Of a DNA stretch of 11,451 nt, positions 1 to 6,742 are shown one piece after another. The stretch covers positions 1-11,451 of the forward strand of contig JANNHY010000149.1 in the NCBI GenBank assembly GCA_031404635.1, read 5' to 3'. The position numbers were made by a program, and so were the translations under genes. Numbering within the stretch: the stretch's first letter is position 1; every line of letters starts with the position of its first letter. Origin of the DNA: JAENVT01 sp031404635. Its GTDB lineage: Bacteria > Actinomycetota > Acidimicrobiia > Acidimicrobiales > Ilumatobacteraceae. The notes below the pieces were generated by a model that did no database searches, was not told the DNA's origin, and was given only the letters and a program-made list of their open reading frames with translations.

Positions 1-1
1 G

Positions 2-271
2 ATGGCTCGCGATGTACTAGGCACCGAGGCCGCCGAGGGCGTATTGCTGGTGTTCGACTCGCCACAGATCAACCAGCCAGGTGCCGAGGGAGGCGCGGCG
101 CAGTTGATGGAGCGCCTGGCCGACATGGTTGCCAGCGGCGCCCCCTTGGTTCCGCTCGATGTCTCGCGCTATTACGGCATCGACTTCGCCGCGGCGCCCG
201 GGTATGTCGAGGCCTCACAACCAAAGACGGCGCCCGTTGAGCGTTCGCCCGGCGAACCTGCTCGGCGATAG
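2..271 (+). CDS. 3' end of an unrecognised protein (partial)
   Basis: An open frame of 89 codons runs from the left edge to a TAG stop at 269-271. The frame is open to the edge and the first codon happens to be ATG, so this is probably the C-terminal part of a longer gene and not a complete small one. The visible part reads as a hydrophobic strand (VLLVFDSP), a polar loop rich in Gly, Ala and Glu, an amphipathic helix (LMERLADMV) and another hydrophobic stretch (APLVPLDV). It ends in a Pro/Arg-rich, probably disordered tail. I see no catalytic motif, membrane segment or signal peptide and do not recognise the family. It points the same way as phoH, with a 76-bp gap. Codon choice resembles the neighbouring genes, which supports real coding. 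Confidence 0.55.
   Translation: MARDVLGTEAAEGVLLVFDSPQINQPGAEGGAAQLMERLADMVASGAPLVPLDVSRYYGIDFAAAPGYVEASQPKTAPVERSPGEPARR
243..257. repeat. Short perfect palindrome at the 3' end of the first gene
   Basis: GTTCGCC-C-GGCGAAC has 7-bp perfect arms around one central base. It lies over the last codons of the partial gene, about 90 bp before the phoH start. It could be an operator, or a weak hairpin ending the upstream transcript, but no T-tract follows and GC-rich coding sequence produces such palindromes by chance. Regulatory meaning is inference only. Confidence 0.25.
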
Positions 272-347
272 CTCCGGTTGTCGCCGAAACTCATGTGGGT
301 TCGCTACCGTATGAGCAAATGAGTCCCATCCCGGGCCCACCCTGCCC

Positions 348-1316
348 ATGACTGCGCTTACCAAGGTGTACAGCGTCATCGTTCCCGGTGCGCATCTGAT
401 GCCCGCACTGCTTGGTCAGCGCGACGCCAACCTGCGGGCGATCGAGCAGGCGTTTCCGGCGGCAACGATCGTGGTCAGGGGAAACGAGATCACCATCGAC
501 GGTCCGCAGGCCGAACTGGTCAGCCGGCTGTTCGATGAGCTGGTCGTGGTGCTACGGGGTGGGCAGCATCTCGAAGAGGGCATGCTGCGTCAGTCGATTG
601 CCATGGTGCACGACAACGAACGGCCGAGCACGGTGCTCACCGACGACATCATGCGCGGCGCCAAGGGCAAACCGGTGCGACCGAAGTCGGCCGGCCAGAA
701 GCGATACATCGATGCTATCCGCAACAACGTGATCACATTCGGTCTCGGCCCCGCGGGTACCGGCAAGAGCTGGCTGGCAGTCGCTATGGCCGTGCATGCG
801 CTGCAGAGCAAGCAGGTGCAGCGGATCATCCTCACCCGCCCGGCCGTCGAGGCCGGCGAGCGACTCGGATTCCTCCCCGGCGATCTGATGGCCAAGATCG
901 ATCCTTACCTTCGCCCGTTGTACGACGCCCTCTACGACATGGTCGAACCGGAGGGTGCGCAACGACTTCTCGAGCGTCAAGCCGTCGAGGTGGCTCCGCT
1001 GGCATTCATGCGTGGCCGTACCCTGAACAGCAGTTTCATCATCCTCGACGAAGCTCAGAACGCGACGCCGGAGCAGATGAAAATGTTCCTGACTCGCATC
1101 GGATTCGGCTCGAAAGTGGTCGTCACGGGTGACACGACACAAGTCGATGTCCCCGACGGGCGCAGCGGTTTACTGGGACTCGAGCGCACGCTGGCAGACA
1201 TCGAAGGTCTTGCGTTTGTTCGCCTCGGCACGGGCGATGTCGTTCGCCACCGCATCGTCGCCGACATCGTCGCCGCCTATGGGCGAGCCGACGAGCGCAA
1301 GGCCGGCAGATCGTGA
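348..1316 (+). CDS. phoH: PhoH family protein (PhoH/YbeZ-type ATPase)
   Basis: This 322-residue cytoplasmic P-loop ATPase has the usual PhoH-like (YbeZ) length. A roughly 100-residue N-terminal region resembling the KH-like segment of the family precedes the ATPase domain. The Walker A motif GPAGTGKS is at residues 134-141 and the Walker B motif IILDEAQN at 231-238. Between them lies the family-typical segment RPAVEAGERLGFLPG (164-178). A VVVTGDTTQVD strand follows at 257-267. PhoH-like proteins are thought to act in RNA metabolism, often together with YbeY, and the next gene is ybeY. The ATG at 348 gives the usual N-terminus, but no convincing Shine-Dalgarno precedes it. The stop overlaps the ybeY start by 4 nt (GTGA), so the two are probably translationally coupled. 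The 76-bp gap upstream is the likely promoter region for the run, but I cannot name a clear -35/-10 pair. Confidence 0.95.
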   Translation: MTALTKVYSVIVPGAHLMPALLGQRDANLRAIEQAFPAATIVVRGNEITIDGPQAELVSRLFDELVVVLRGGQHLEEGMLRQSIAMVHDNERPSTVLTDDIMRGAKGKPVRPKSAGQKRYIDAIRNNVITFGLGPAGTGKSWLAVAMAVHALQSKQVQRIILTRPAVEAGERLGFLPGDLMAKIDPYLRPLYDALYDMVEPEGAQRLLERQAVEVAPLAFMRGRTLNSSFIILDEAQNATPEQMKMFLTRIGFGSKVVVTGDTTQVDVPDGRSGLLGLERTLADIEGLAFVRLGTGDVVRHRIVADIVAAYGRADERKAGRS

Positions 1317-1912
1317 GCGACGATGGTCGTCCGCGGCTGGCTAAGCCTCGACGTGTTGGCGGCGACGGAGTCCCTGAGGTCTTCTGTGCCGACGAGCAGG
1401 CCGACCTCGCCGTCGACCTCGAGCGTTGGCAGCAACTCGCGCTCGACGTGCTGCTGGCCGAGGGGGTACGCGGGCTCGCCGAACTAGCGGTGTTGTTCGT
1501 CAGCGAGACCGAGATGGCCGAACTCAACGACAGCTACATGGGCAAACCAGGCCCGACCGACGTGTTGGCGTTTCCGATCGATGCGGCCGAGGCCGAGACG
1601 GTCCAGCATGGCCCACCGCCCAGTCGCGGGCCAGATCGAGCACCCCCTGATCCGGCGGACATGCCGTTGCTGCTCGGCGATGTGGTGATTTGCCCGGCCG
1701 TGGCGGCACGGCAGTCACCCGACCACGCCGGCACGGTCGACGACGAGTTGGCCTTGCTTGTCGTTCACGGTGTGCTTCATGTACTCGGTCACGATCATGC
1801 CAACGAAGACGAGCGGGTCGCCATGCAGGCTCGCGAGCGGGAGATCCTCGAGCTGTACTTCTGGCATGGCACGGCGCCGCCCGGCTTCCGACAGGAGCAC
1901 GTCACCACGTGA
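1313..1912 (+). CDS. ybeY: Endoribonuclease YbeY (rRNA maturation factor)
   Basis: YbeY is a single-domain zinc metalloprotein required for 16S rRNA 3'-end maturation and ribosome quality control. The signature zinc site HGVLHVLGHDH lies at residues 152-162, with H152, H156 and H162 as the expected ligands. Two other family blocks are clear: GPTDVLAFP (80-88) and LLGDVVICP (120-128). At 199 residues it is longer than typical YbeY proteins (about 150-160). The extra length comes from an N-terminal extension of about 20 residues and a Pro/Gly-rich insertion between the two blocks (roughly residues 92-117). The GTG start at 1313 overlaps the phoH stop in GTGA, which decides the start. The TGA stop in turn overlaps the GTG start of the next gene. 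This pairing with phoH is one of the commonest bacterial contexts for ybeY. Confidence 0.95.
   Translation: MSDDGRPRLAKPRRVGGDGVPEVFCADEQADLAVDLERWQQLALDVLLAEGVRGLAELAVLFVSETEMAELNDSYMGKPGPTDVLAFPIDAAEAETVQHGPPPSRGPDRAPPDPADMPLLLGDVVICPAVAARQSPDHAGTVDDELALLVVHGVLHVLGHDHANEDERVAMQAREREILELYFWHGTAPPGFRQEHVTT
1893..1897 (+). promoter_or_regulatory. Shine-Dalgarno AGGAG for the CNNM-CBS gene
   Basis: AGGAG lies inside the last codons of ybeY and 11 nt before the GTG at 1909. It supports that GTG as the start of the next gene. The frame itself is open much further upstream (to 1690), but that part lies wholly over ybeY and lacks family similarity. Confidence 0.6.
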
Positions 1913-3207
1913 TCGCCTTCAACAACGTCGACATGTTGATGCTCGTGACGATCTTCCTGCTGTTGATCGTGCTGATCTTCACTTCGGTTGCCGAGATGGG
2001 TCTGTCGCGTATCACCAGGCCGAAGGCAGCCTCACTCGCCGAGAAGGGGTTCAAGTCAGGGCGTGCCCTCAAGCGATTGGTCGGAGCACCCGAGCGCTGG
2101 GTCAACCCGCTGCTGTTGACGGTAAACATCTGTCAGACTGTGCAGGCCACGCTCACCGGCATCCTCGCGGCCAGGTTGTGGGGCACTTATGGCGTCATCG
2201 TCGGTGTCGCCCTGAACGTGCTGGTGTTCTTCGTTCTGGCAGAGGCGGTGCCAAAGACCTATGCCGTGCAGTATCCGCAGAAGGCGGCGCTGTTCACCGC
2301 CCGCCCGATCGCCGCGCTCGTTTCGTTCCCGCCGTTGCGGTTGATCTCACAGTGGTTGATCGCTCTGACCAACGTCATCGTTCGCGGCAAGGGTCTCGAG
2401 CAAGGCCCGTTCGTGACCGAGTCCGAGCTGCTCGGGATCGTCGAGACCGCTGCCGACGACGGCGTCGTCGAGCACGAGGAACGTGACCTGATCGAGAGCA
2501 TCATCGAGTTCGGCGACACCGTCGCGCGCGAGGTCATGGTGCCGCGGCCCGACATCGTCACACTTGACGACACTTCGACGGTCACTGTAGCCCTTGATCT
2601 CGCCATCGAGCACGGGTTCAGTCGGCTCCCTGTCTTGCGCGCCGGGGGCGACGACGACGTTGTCGGGATCGCCTACACGAAGGACTTGATGCGCGCCGAG
2701 CGCGAGGGCGACGGCGATCGCCCGGTCACCGAGTTCTTGCGCGAGGCGCGGTTCATCCCCGAGAACAAGCCGGTCAACCGGTTGATGCGCGAAATGCAAG
2801 CAGAGAAGTTCCACCTGGCGCTGGTGGCCGACGAGTACGGCGGGTTGGCGGGCTTGATCACCCTCGAGGACTGTCTCGAGGAGTTGGTCGGCGAGATCGT
2901 CGACGAGCACGACGAGGAAGACATCGAGGTGCAGCGACTCGCCGACGGCGACTACTCGGTCGACGGCCGCATGAGCATCTCCGATCTCAATGATCTGCTC
3001 GGCCTCGATCTGCCGGACGATCACTGGGAGACGGTCGCCGGATTTCTTTTCGGCACTCTCGAACACCTGCCAAAGCCAGGGGAGAGCGTGACGCAAGATG
3101 GCTGGCGATTCACAGCAACCGAGATCGAGGGACGGCGGATCCGGCGCGTCGGGGTCAATCTGGAGACGGAAATGAACATGTCGTCGAGCGAGACCGACAC
3201 CCGTTAG
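1909..3207 (+). CDS. CorC/HlyC-type CNNM transmembrane and CBS-pair protein
   Basis: This is a 432-residue integral membrane protein with three recognisable parts. Residues 8-165 form a CNNM (DUF21) region: a first hydrophobic helix at about 8-26, others near 66-110 and 131-158, and the family motif AEAVPKTYA (111-119). Residues 200-330 form a tandem CBS pair, starting with the typical FGDTVAREVMVPRPDIVTLD. It includes the second-CBS hallmark VADEYGGLAGLITLED (306-321) and the following acidic VGEIVDEHDEE. The C-terminal 345-415 region is the CorC_HlyC (transporter-associated) domain. Family members are linked to Mg2+/Co2+ homeostasis and efflux; the substrate cannot be read here. The GTG start at 1909 overlaps the ybeY stop by 4 nt and has an AGGAG ahead of it; an ATG at 1933 is a weaker alternative. 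The phoH-ybeY-corC order is widespread. The gene next expected in many genomes (era) is absent. Confidence 0.92.
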   Translation: MIAFNNVDMLMLVTIFLLLIVLIFTSVAEMGLSRITRPKAASLAEKGFKSGRALKRLVGAPERWVNPLLLTVNICQTVQATLTGILAARLWGTYGVIVGVALNVLVFFVLAEAVPKTYAVQYPQKAALFTARPIAALVSFPPLRLISQWLIALTNVIVRGKGLEQGPFVTESELLGIVETAADDGVVEHEERDLIESIIEFGDTVAREVMVPRPDIVTLDDTSTVTVALDLAIEHGFSRLPVLRAGGDDDVVGIAYTKDLMRAEREGDGDRPVTEFLREARFIPENKPVNRLMREMQAEKFHLALVADEYGGLAGLITLEDCLEELVGEIVDEHDEEDIEVQRLADGDYSVDGRMSISDLNDLLGLDLPDDHWETVAGFLFGTLEHLPKPGESVTQDGWRFTATEIEGRRIRRVGVNLETEMNMSSSETDTR

Positions 3208-3216
3208 CTTCCCGAC

Positions 3217-3984
3217 ATGCAGATTTCGCTGGAGGGCAAGGTCGCGCTGGTCACGGGCGCATCGAAGGGGATCGGGCGGGCGATCGCCGGCTCGTTGGCA
3301 GACGCCGGCGCCAAGGTGATGCTGAACTCGCGCAAGCAGGATCAGTTGGAGATCGCCTCCGCCGAGATCGCCAAATCCGGGGCTGCCGGCGAGACAGCGG
3401 TGTTTGCGGGCAACGCGGGCGATGTCGGGGCGGCCAAGGCATGTGTGGCCGCGACCATCGAACGATTTGGGGGGCTCGACATCTTGGTCAACAACGCCGC
3501 TACCAACCCCTACTACGGGCCGACGCTGGGGGTCGACGAAGCGCGGTTCGACAAGACGTTCCAGGTCAATCTGCGCGGACCATTGTTCTGGTGCCAGGCG
3601 GCTTGGGAGCAGGCCATGCGCGACAAGCCGGGTGTGATCATCAACATCGCCTCCGTTGGCGGTCTGCGAGCCGAGGGCGCCCTCGGTGTCTACAACCTCA
3701 CCAAGGCTGCACTCATCCACCTGACTCGCCAGTTGGCGGGCGAACTCGGCCCCACCAGGGTCGTCGGTATCGCACCGGGTCTCGTGCAGACCGACTTCGC
3801 GTCGGTGCTGGTCGCCAACTTCGGCGATCGACTTGCCGTATCGATGCCGCTCCGCCGCCTGGGCGATCCGCAGGACATCGCCAATCTGGCCACATTTCTG
3901 GCGTCCGATCTGGCTTCGTGGATCACCGGTGAGACCTATGTCATCGACGGCGGCGCCGGAGTGCGCTCGGAGGCGATGAGCTAG
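3217..3984 (+). CDS. Short-chain dehydrogenase/reductase (classical SDR)
   Basis: This 255-residue soluble NAD(P)-dependent oxidoreductase has full classical SDR length. The cofactor motif TGASKGIG is at residues 13-20. Asn-Asn-Ala is at 92-94, and the catalytic set is N118, S146, Y159 and K163 (YNLTK). A PG pair (187-188) and a C-terminal DGG (244-246) complete the fold. Arg39, just after the second beta strand, hints at NADP(H) preference. The substrate is not predictable; FabG-like or secondary alcohol dehydrogenase roles are all possible. The start lies 9 nt after the CorC-type gene stop with no visible Shine-Dalgarno, so translation may be coupled. The TAG stop is a junction codon: T and A come from the insertion-site TA, and G is the first base of the IS630 element. 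Before insertion the stop was also TAG (with G5370), so the protein is unchanged. Confidence 0.93.
   Translation: MQISLEGKVALVTGASKGIGRAIAGSLADAGAKVMLNSRKQDQLEIASAEIAKSGAAGETAVFAGNAGDVGAAKACVAATIERFGGLDILVNNAATNPYYGPTLGVDEARFDKTFQVNLRGPLFWCQAAWEQAMRDKPGVIINIASVGGLRAEGALGVYNLTKAALIHLTRQLAGELGPTRVVGIAPGLVQTDFASVLVANFGDRLAVSMPLRRLGDPQDIANLATFLASDLASWITGETYVIDGGAGVRSEAMS
3982..3983. repeat. TA target-site duplication, left copy
   Basis: A TA dinucleotide abuts the left inverted repeat. IS630/Tc1-mariner elements insert at TA and duplicate it. The partner is at 5368-5369. These two bases are the first two of the SDR stop codon. Confidence 0.8.
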
Positions 3985-4010
3985 TGCCCTGACCGGAAAC
4001 GTTTGCGCGC
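3984..4010 (+). repeat. IS630 left terminal inverted repeat
   Basis: Compared with the reverse complement of 5341-5367, the outer 12 bases differ at one position only. The inner 15 match at about 8 positions, so the functional repeat may be only the outer part. Confidence 0.8.
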
Positions 4011-4167
4011 TGCGCGATTTTGCAAGCACCCGCTGAGTATCGGTTCCCGCTCGCGGTGCGGATGTTCGGTGTGGTCGGGGTTGTGATGATCGCTCCGTCG
4101 GGGCCTGCCAGCACGGTCCGAGCGCGTTGAAGCAGCAATCGTCGTCGAGAACGGGGTTCGGCGGCGA
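4011..4167. other. Non-coding left arm of the insertion sequence
   Basis: Nothing convincing is coded here between the left inverted repeat and the transposase stop. A minus-strand frame continues through it, but it is out of frame with the transposase and has no family features. The stretch CGCG-CTG-CGCG followed by ATTTT, near 4006-4021, could form a small hairpin acting as a weak terminator, but a 4-bp stem is poor evidence. Confidence 0.4.
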
Positions 4168-5298
4168 TCAGGCGGCGCGGGCCGCGGGGCGGCCCCAACG
4201 TCGCTGCTGCTCGGCGCGGATCTCGGCGCGGCGCTTGCGCTGGAGGCGAAGGATCTCCGGGTCCCGGGCGTTGGCGTTGCGCCACGTCAGGTAGGAATGG
4301 ATGCGCCGTGTCAGCACGGTGTGGTTGACGTGATCGGAGTTGTTCAGCACGAACTCGCGCAATGGCCCGAAATGACACTCGATCGGATTGGCCCACGAGC
4401 TGTAGGTCGGCGTGAAGCACAGCTCGACGTTGTTCTTGGCGCACCATGCTTTGATCGTCTTGGCCTTGTGAGCCGAGAGATTGTCGAGGATCACGTAGAT
4501 CATCTCGCCGTCGGGGTGGGCGGCCCGGCAACTCTTGATCGCGGCGAGGCTGTTGGCGATCGACTTCTTGGCCCGACAGACGCCCCACATGGTGTCCTCG
4601 CCGAGCGAGTAGACGGCGTGGAACTGCCGCACCCCGCACAGCTTGTGATAGTTGGCCCGCAGGCGCTGGGGTTTCTTCTTGGCCGCCCAGCAGCAGCCAC
4701 CGACCGGGTGGATGGCCAGCGGCCCGAACTCGTCGAACGCGAAGCACCGGTCCAGGTAGTGCTCCATGACGTGCTCGATGCGGTCAAGCTTGGCGTCGCG
4801 TTCGGGGTCGTTGGACTCCTTCCACGTCTTGGTCCGCTGGAAGGTGATCTTGTGCTTGGCCAGTAGCTCGCGCAGACGCTCCCGTCCGATCGTCACCCGC
4901 CGGACCGGGTTGTCGGCCAGGTACTGGGCGAGTTTGCGGATGCTCCAACGAGTGAACGGTCGCCCCAGCTTCTCAGGGCGAGCCTTGGCCGTCTCGACGA
5001 TGAACGCCTCGTCGTCACTCGTGATCCGGCGGGGACGGCCACCCGCCCACTTGGGGTCCAGGCACACCATCCCCAGCCGGTTGAAGTTGTGGATCACCTC
5101 GCGGACGCGGTCCTCAGAGGTCTGGACCAGCCTGGCGATCACCGGCACCGTGTTCCCACCCGCCGACGCCAAGATCACCATCGCCCGCCGATAGCGGACA
5201 ACGCTCGCCTGACCTTTGCCCTCACCTCGACGCACCAGCCGCTGCAACGTGCGGCCCTCCTCGTCGCTAAGCCGACGCACCTTCACCAGTTCAGCCAT
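4168..5298 (-). CDS. IS630 family transposase (DD34E)
   Basis: This 376-residue transposase cuts and joins the ends of its own element at TA dinucleotides. The N-terminal part (about residues 1-150) holds helix-turn-helix DNA-binding segments, including VPVIARLVQTSEDRVREVI (51-69) and a second region near 115-150. The catalytic triad of the Tc1/mariner-IS630 superfamily is visible: D189 (FAFDEFG), D272 (VILDNLSAHK) and E307 (SSWANPIE). The spacing of 34 residues between the second Asp and the Glu is the DD34E pattern. The C-terminus is Arg-rich. I chose ATG 5298; the frame is open to a TTG at 5340 (14 residues longer) but that extension is Gly/His-rich and unlike the family. There is no clear Shine-Dalgarno, which is common for transposases kept at low expression. 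No frameshift or internal stop is visible. It lies downstream of, and in the same direction as, menE and the MFS gene. Confidence 0.92.
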   Translation of the reverse strand: MAELVKVRRLSDEEGRTLQRLVRRGEGKGQASVVRYRRAMVILASAGGNTVPVIARLVQTSEDRVREVIHNFNRLGMVCLDPKWAGGRPRRITSDDEAFIVETAKARPEKLGRPFTRWSIRKLAQYLADNPVRRVTIGRERLRELLAKHKITFQRTKTWKESNDPERDAKLDRIEHVMEHYLDRCFAFDEFGPLAIHPVGGCCWAAKKKPQRLRANYHKLCGVRQFHAVYSLGEDTMWGVCRAKKSIANSLAAIKSCRAAHPDGEMIYVILDNLSAHKAKTIKAWCAKNNVELCFTPTYSSWANPIECHFGPLREFVLNNSDHVNHTVLTRRIHSYLTWRNANARDPEILRLQRKRRAEIRAEQQRRWGRPAARAA

Positions 5299-5340
5299 GC
5301 TCAATGCATGACAACCACCGCCGCCAAGATGGTGGACCAA

Positions 5341-5367
5341 GCGGGCGTACCAGTGCGGTCACGGCAC
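5341..5367 (-). repeat. IS630 right terminal inverted repeat
   Basis: Read on the minus strand it starts GTGCCGTGACCG and mirrors the left end with one mismatch in 12. The adjacent TA at 5368-5369 fixes the boundary. Confidence 0.8.
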
Positions 5368-5369
5368 TA
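5368..5369. repeat. TA target-site duplication, right copy
   Basis: The TA directly follows the right inverted repeat. The next base is G5370, so the uninterrupted locus read TAG here. That is the original stop codon of the SDR gene. Confidence 0.8.
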
Positions 5370-5380
5370 GCCATCATCTG

Positions 5381-6670
5381 TCACCACGGGTCGGTGTCGA
5401 TCGCCGGCGGTGTGTCGTCGACGTTAGGTTGGGTACTCGCCTCGACGACGGTGGCCAGCGTGGGCGGCGTGATCGAGAAAAAGAGTGTGACCAAGGCGAC
5501 AACGCCCAACGCTGCGCCGACGAAGAACGGGGCTCGCAAACCGAACTGATGAGCCACCAGGCCGCCGAGTGCTGCACCGATCGAGATCGAACCCCACACC
5601 AACCAGCGATACACGCTGTTGACCCGACCGAAGAGATTCGCAGGAACGATGCGCTGGCGGAGCGAGACCGTGACGGTGTTCCAGACCGTGGTTCCGAACG
5701 CCATCGCCACCGTGGCAACGGCACTGACCCACAGGCGCGGCCAGAAGCCCTCGGCGAACATGCACAACGCCCAGACAACGACCGTGCCGTAGATGATCGA
5801 CAACGTGCCGAACTTCCTTACCAATCGCTCGGCGACGATCCCGCCGGCAATGGCGCCCACGGCGCCGACCGCGATCAATGCGCCATACCAGCGGTCGCTG
5901 AGGTGGAGCAGATCCTGGGCGAAGAGCACGAAGATCGCCGCGGTCATCTGCATGCCGAGCACCGACAGGCCGGCGGCGATCGCCAGACCGCGCAGCACCC
6001 GGTGGCGCCACAACCAGCGCAGACCTTCGGCGATCTCGAGGCGCAGGGGGGGCCGAGTGTTGGTGGCAGCGGGCGGATGGGGCGTCGTCGCCAGTCGGAG
6101 ATTGAAGACCAACACCGCAGCGATGGCGAAACTAGCGGCGTCGAAGCCGAACGGAAGCCACATGGCGACGACGAACAGCAGACTCCCGATGGGTGTGCCG
6201 ACGAAACTGTTGGCGGCAATCTCGGCCGCGAACCGGCGACCGTTGGCCTTTTCGAGCATCTCGATCGGCACGATCGAAGGCACGATGGCTTGTGAGGCAT
6301 TGTCGAATACCACCTCGGCGACGCCCAGGCATCCCGCAGCGATCCACAACATCCAGACCTGAGCCTCGCCGGTCGCCACCGCAATCGTCAGCGCACCGAC
6401 GGTTGCAGCGCGGAAGACATCCGCACGCACCATGAGTAGGCGGTGGTCGATGCGGTCGACAACGGCTCCGATCGGCAGCGACAGCAGCAGCCAGGGCAGT
6501 GCGGCGGCCACTCCGATGAACGAGATCGACAACTCACTGCGCGTGAGTCTTGACGCAAGCAGAGGCAGGGCGACGATGAACACTCCGTCACCGAGGTTGG
6601 AGATCGTGCTTGCCGTCCACAAGCGCCAGTAGGCCGGCGGGAGCCGAACCGTGACGTCAGTGGAATTCAC
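5381..6670 (-). CDS. MFS transporter, enterobactin-exporter (EntS/MFS_3) type
   Basis: This polytopic inner-membrane protein of about 429 residues belongs to the major facilitator superfamily. Hydrophobic helices recur through the whole length, consistent with about 12 membrane segments. The cytoplasmic loop after the second helix carries a motif-A variant, GAVVDRIDHRLLM (68-80). The block FDNASQAIVPSIVP followed by LEKANG (122-143) is typical of the MFS_3 branch, which includes siderophore and drug exporters. A second Arg/Lys-rich loop sits between the two six-helix halves. The substrate cannot be told. I prefer GTG 6670 because GGAG (complement of 6681-6684) lies 10 nt ahead; a TTG at 6712 gives 14 more residues but has poor GGAG spacing. 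It follows menE on the same strand after about 72 bp, so the two may share a transcript. Its stop is only 13 bp from the IS630 right end. Confidence 0.88.
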   Translation of the reverse strand: MNSTDVTVRLPPAYWRLWTASTISNLGDGVFIVALPLLASRLTRSELSISFIGVAAALPWLLLSLPIGAVVDRIDHRLLMVRADVFRAATVGALTIAVATGEAQVWMLWIAAGCLGVAEVVFDNASQAIVPSIVPIEMLEKANGRRFAAEIAANSFVGTPIGSLLFVVAMWLPFGFDAASFAIAAVLVFNLRLATTPHPPAATNTRPPLRLEIAEGLRWLWRHRVLRGLAIAAGLSVLGMQMTAAIFVLFAQDLLHLSDRWYGALIAVGAVGAIAGGIVAERLVRKFGTLSIIYGTVVVWALCMFAEGFWPRLWVSAVATVAMAFGTTVWNTVTVSLRQRIVPANLFGRVNSVYRWLVWGSISIGAALGGLVAHQFGLRAPFFVGAALGVVALVTLFFSITPPTLATVVEASTQPNVDDTPPAIDTDPW

Positions 6671-6742
6671 CGTAGGGCCGCTCCGACCAAGAACGTCGCC
6701 GGTTCCGAACAAACACTCCGCATGTCGGGTGACCTTACTCGG

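Larger units (their letters stand above)
3984..5367. mobile_element. IS630-family insertion sequence, apparently complete (1384 bp)
   Basis: The ends are defined by terminal inverted repeats. The left end reads GTGCCCTGACCG inward and the right end, on the other strand, GTGCCGTGACCG (11 of 12 identical). Similarity weakens after that: about 19 of the first 27 positions match. TA flanks both ends, as expected for this family. A single intact DD34E transposase occupies the minus strand. About 69 bp separate the right end from its ATG, and 184 bp separate its stop from the left end. The element sits between two convergent chromosomal genes. Removing it with one TA joins an SDR stop at the same place to the MFS gene, whose stop would then lie about 10 bp away, so the flanks look undisturbed. 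An intact frame and near-perfect outer repeats suggest a fairly recent insertion. Confidence 0.9.

Noticed and set aside
272..347. Sigma-70-like promoter ahead of phoH (TTGTCG at 278 and TACCGT at 305)
   Set aside because: The spacing is 21 bp, too long for a standard promoter, and neither box is a strong match.
1690..1908. Upstream extension of the CorC-type reading frame
   Set aside because: This part overlaps ybeY completely, is Arg/Ser-rich with no family similarity, and the GTG at 1909 has both an AGGAG and the GTGA overlap.
2347..4029. Long minus-strand open frame (560 codons) antisense to the CorC-type and SDR genes
   Set aside because: It lies opposite two well-supported genes, has no recognisable motif and a composition typical of high-GC antisense frames (many Asp, Arg, His and Val).
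3941..4747. Minus-strand frame overlapping the IS630 left arm and transposase
   Set aside because: It is the transposase region read in another frame, Arg/Gly/Pro-rich and without transposase motifs. It is not evidence of a frameshift, because the true frame is complete.
5315..5335. Hairpin CCACC...GGTGG just upstream of the transposase start
   Set aside because: A 5-bp stem with an 11-nt loop in GC-rich DNA is expected by chance. It could mask the start region, but nothing else supports this.
5429..6295. Plus-strand open frame antisense to the MFS gene
   Set aside because: It is dominated by Arg, Asp and Gln with no hydrophobic core, a typical antisense shadow of a membrane-protein gene.
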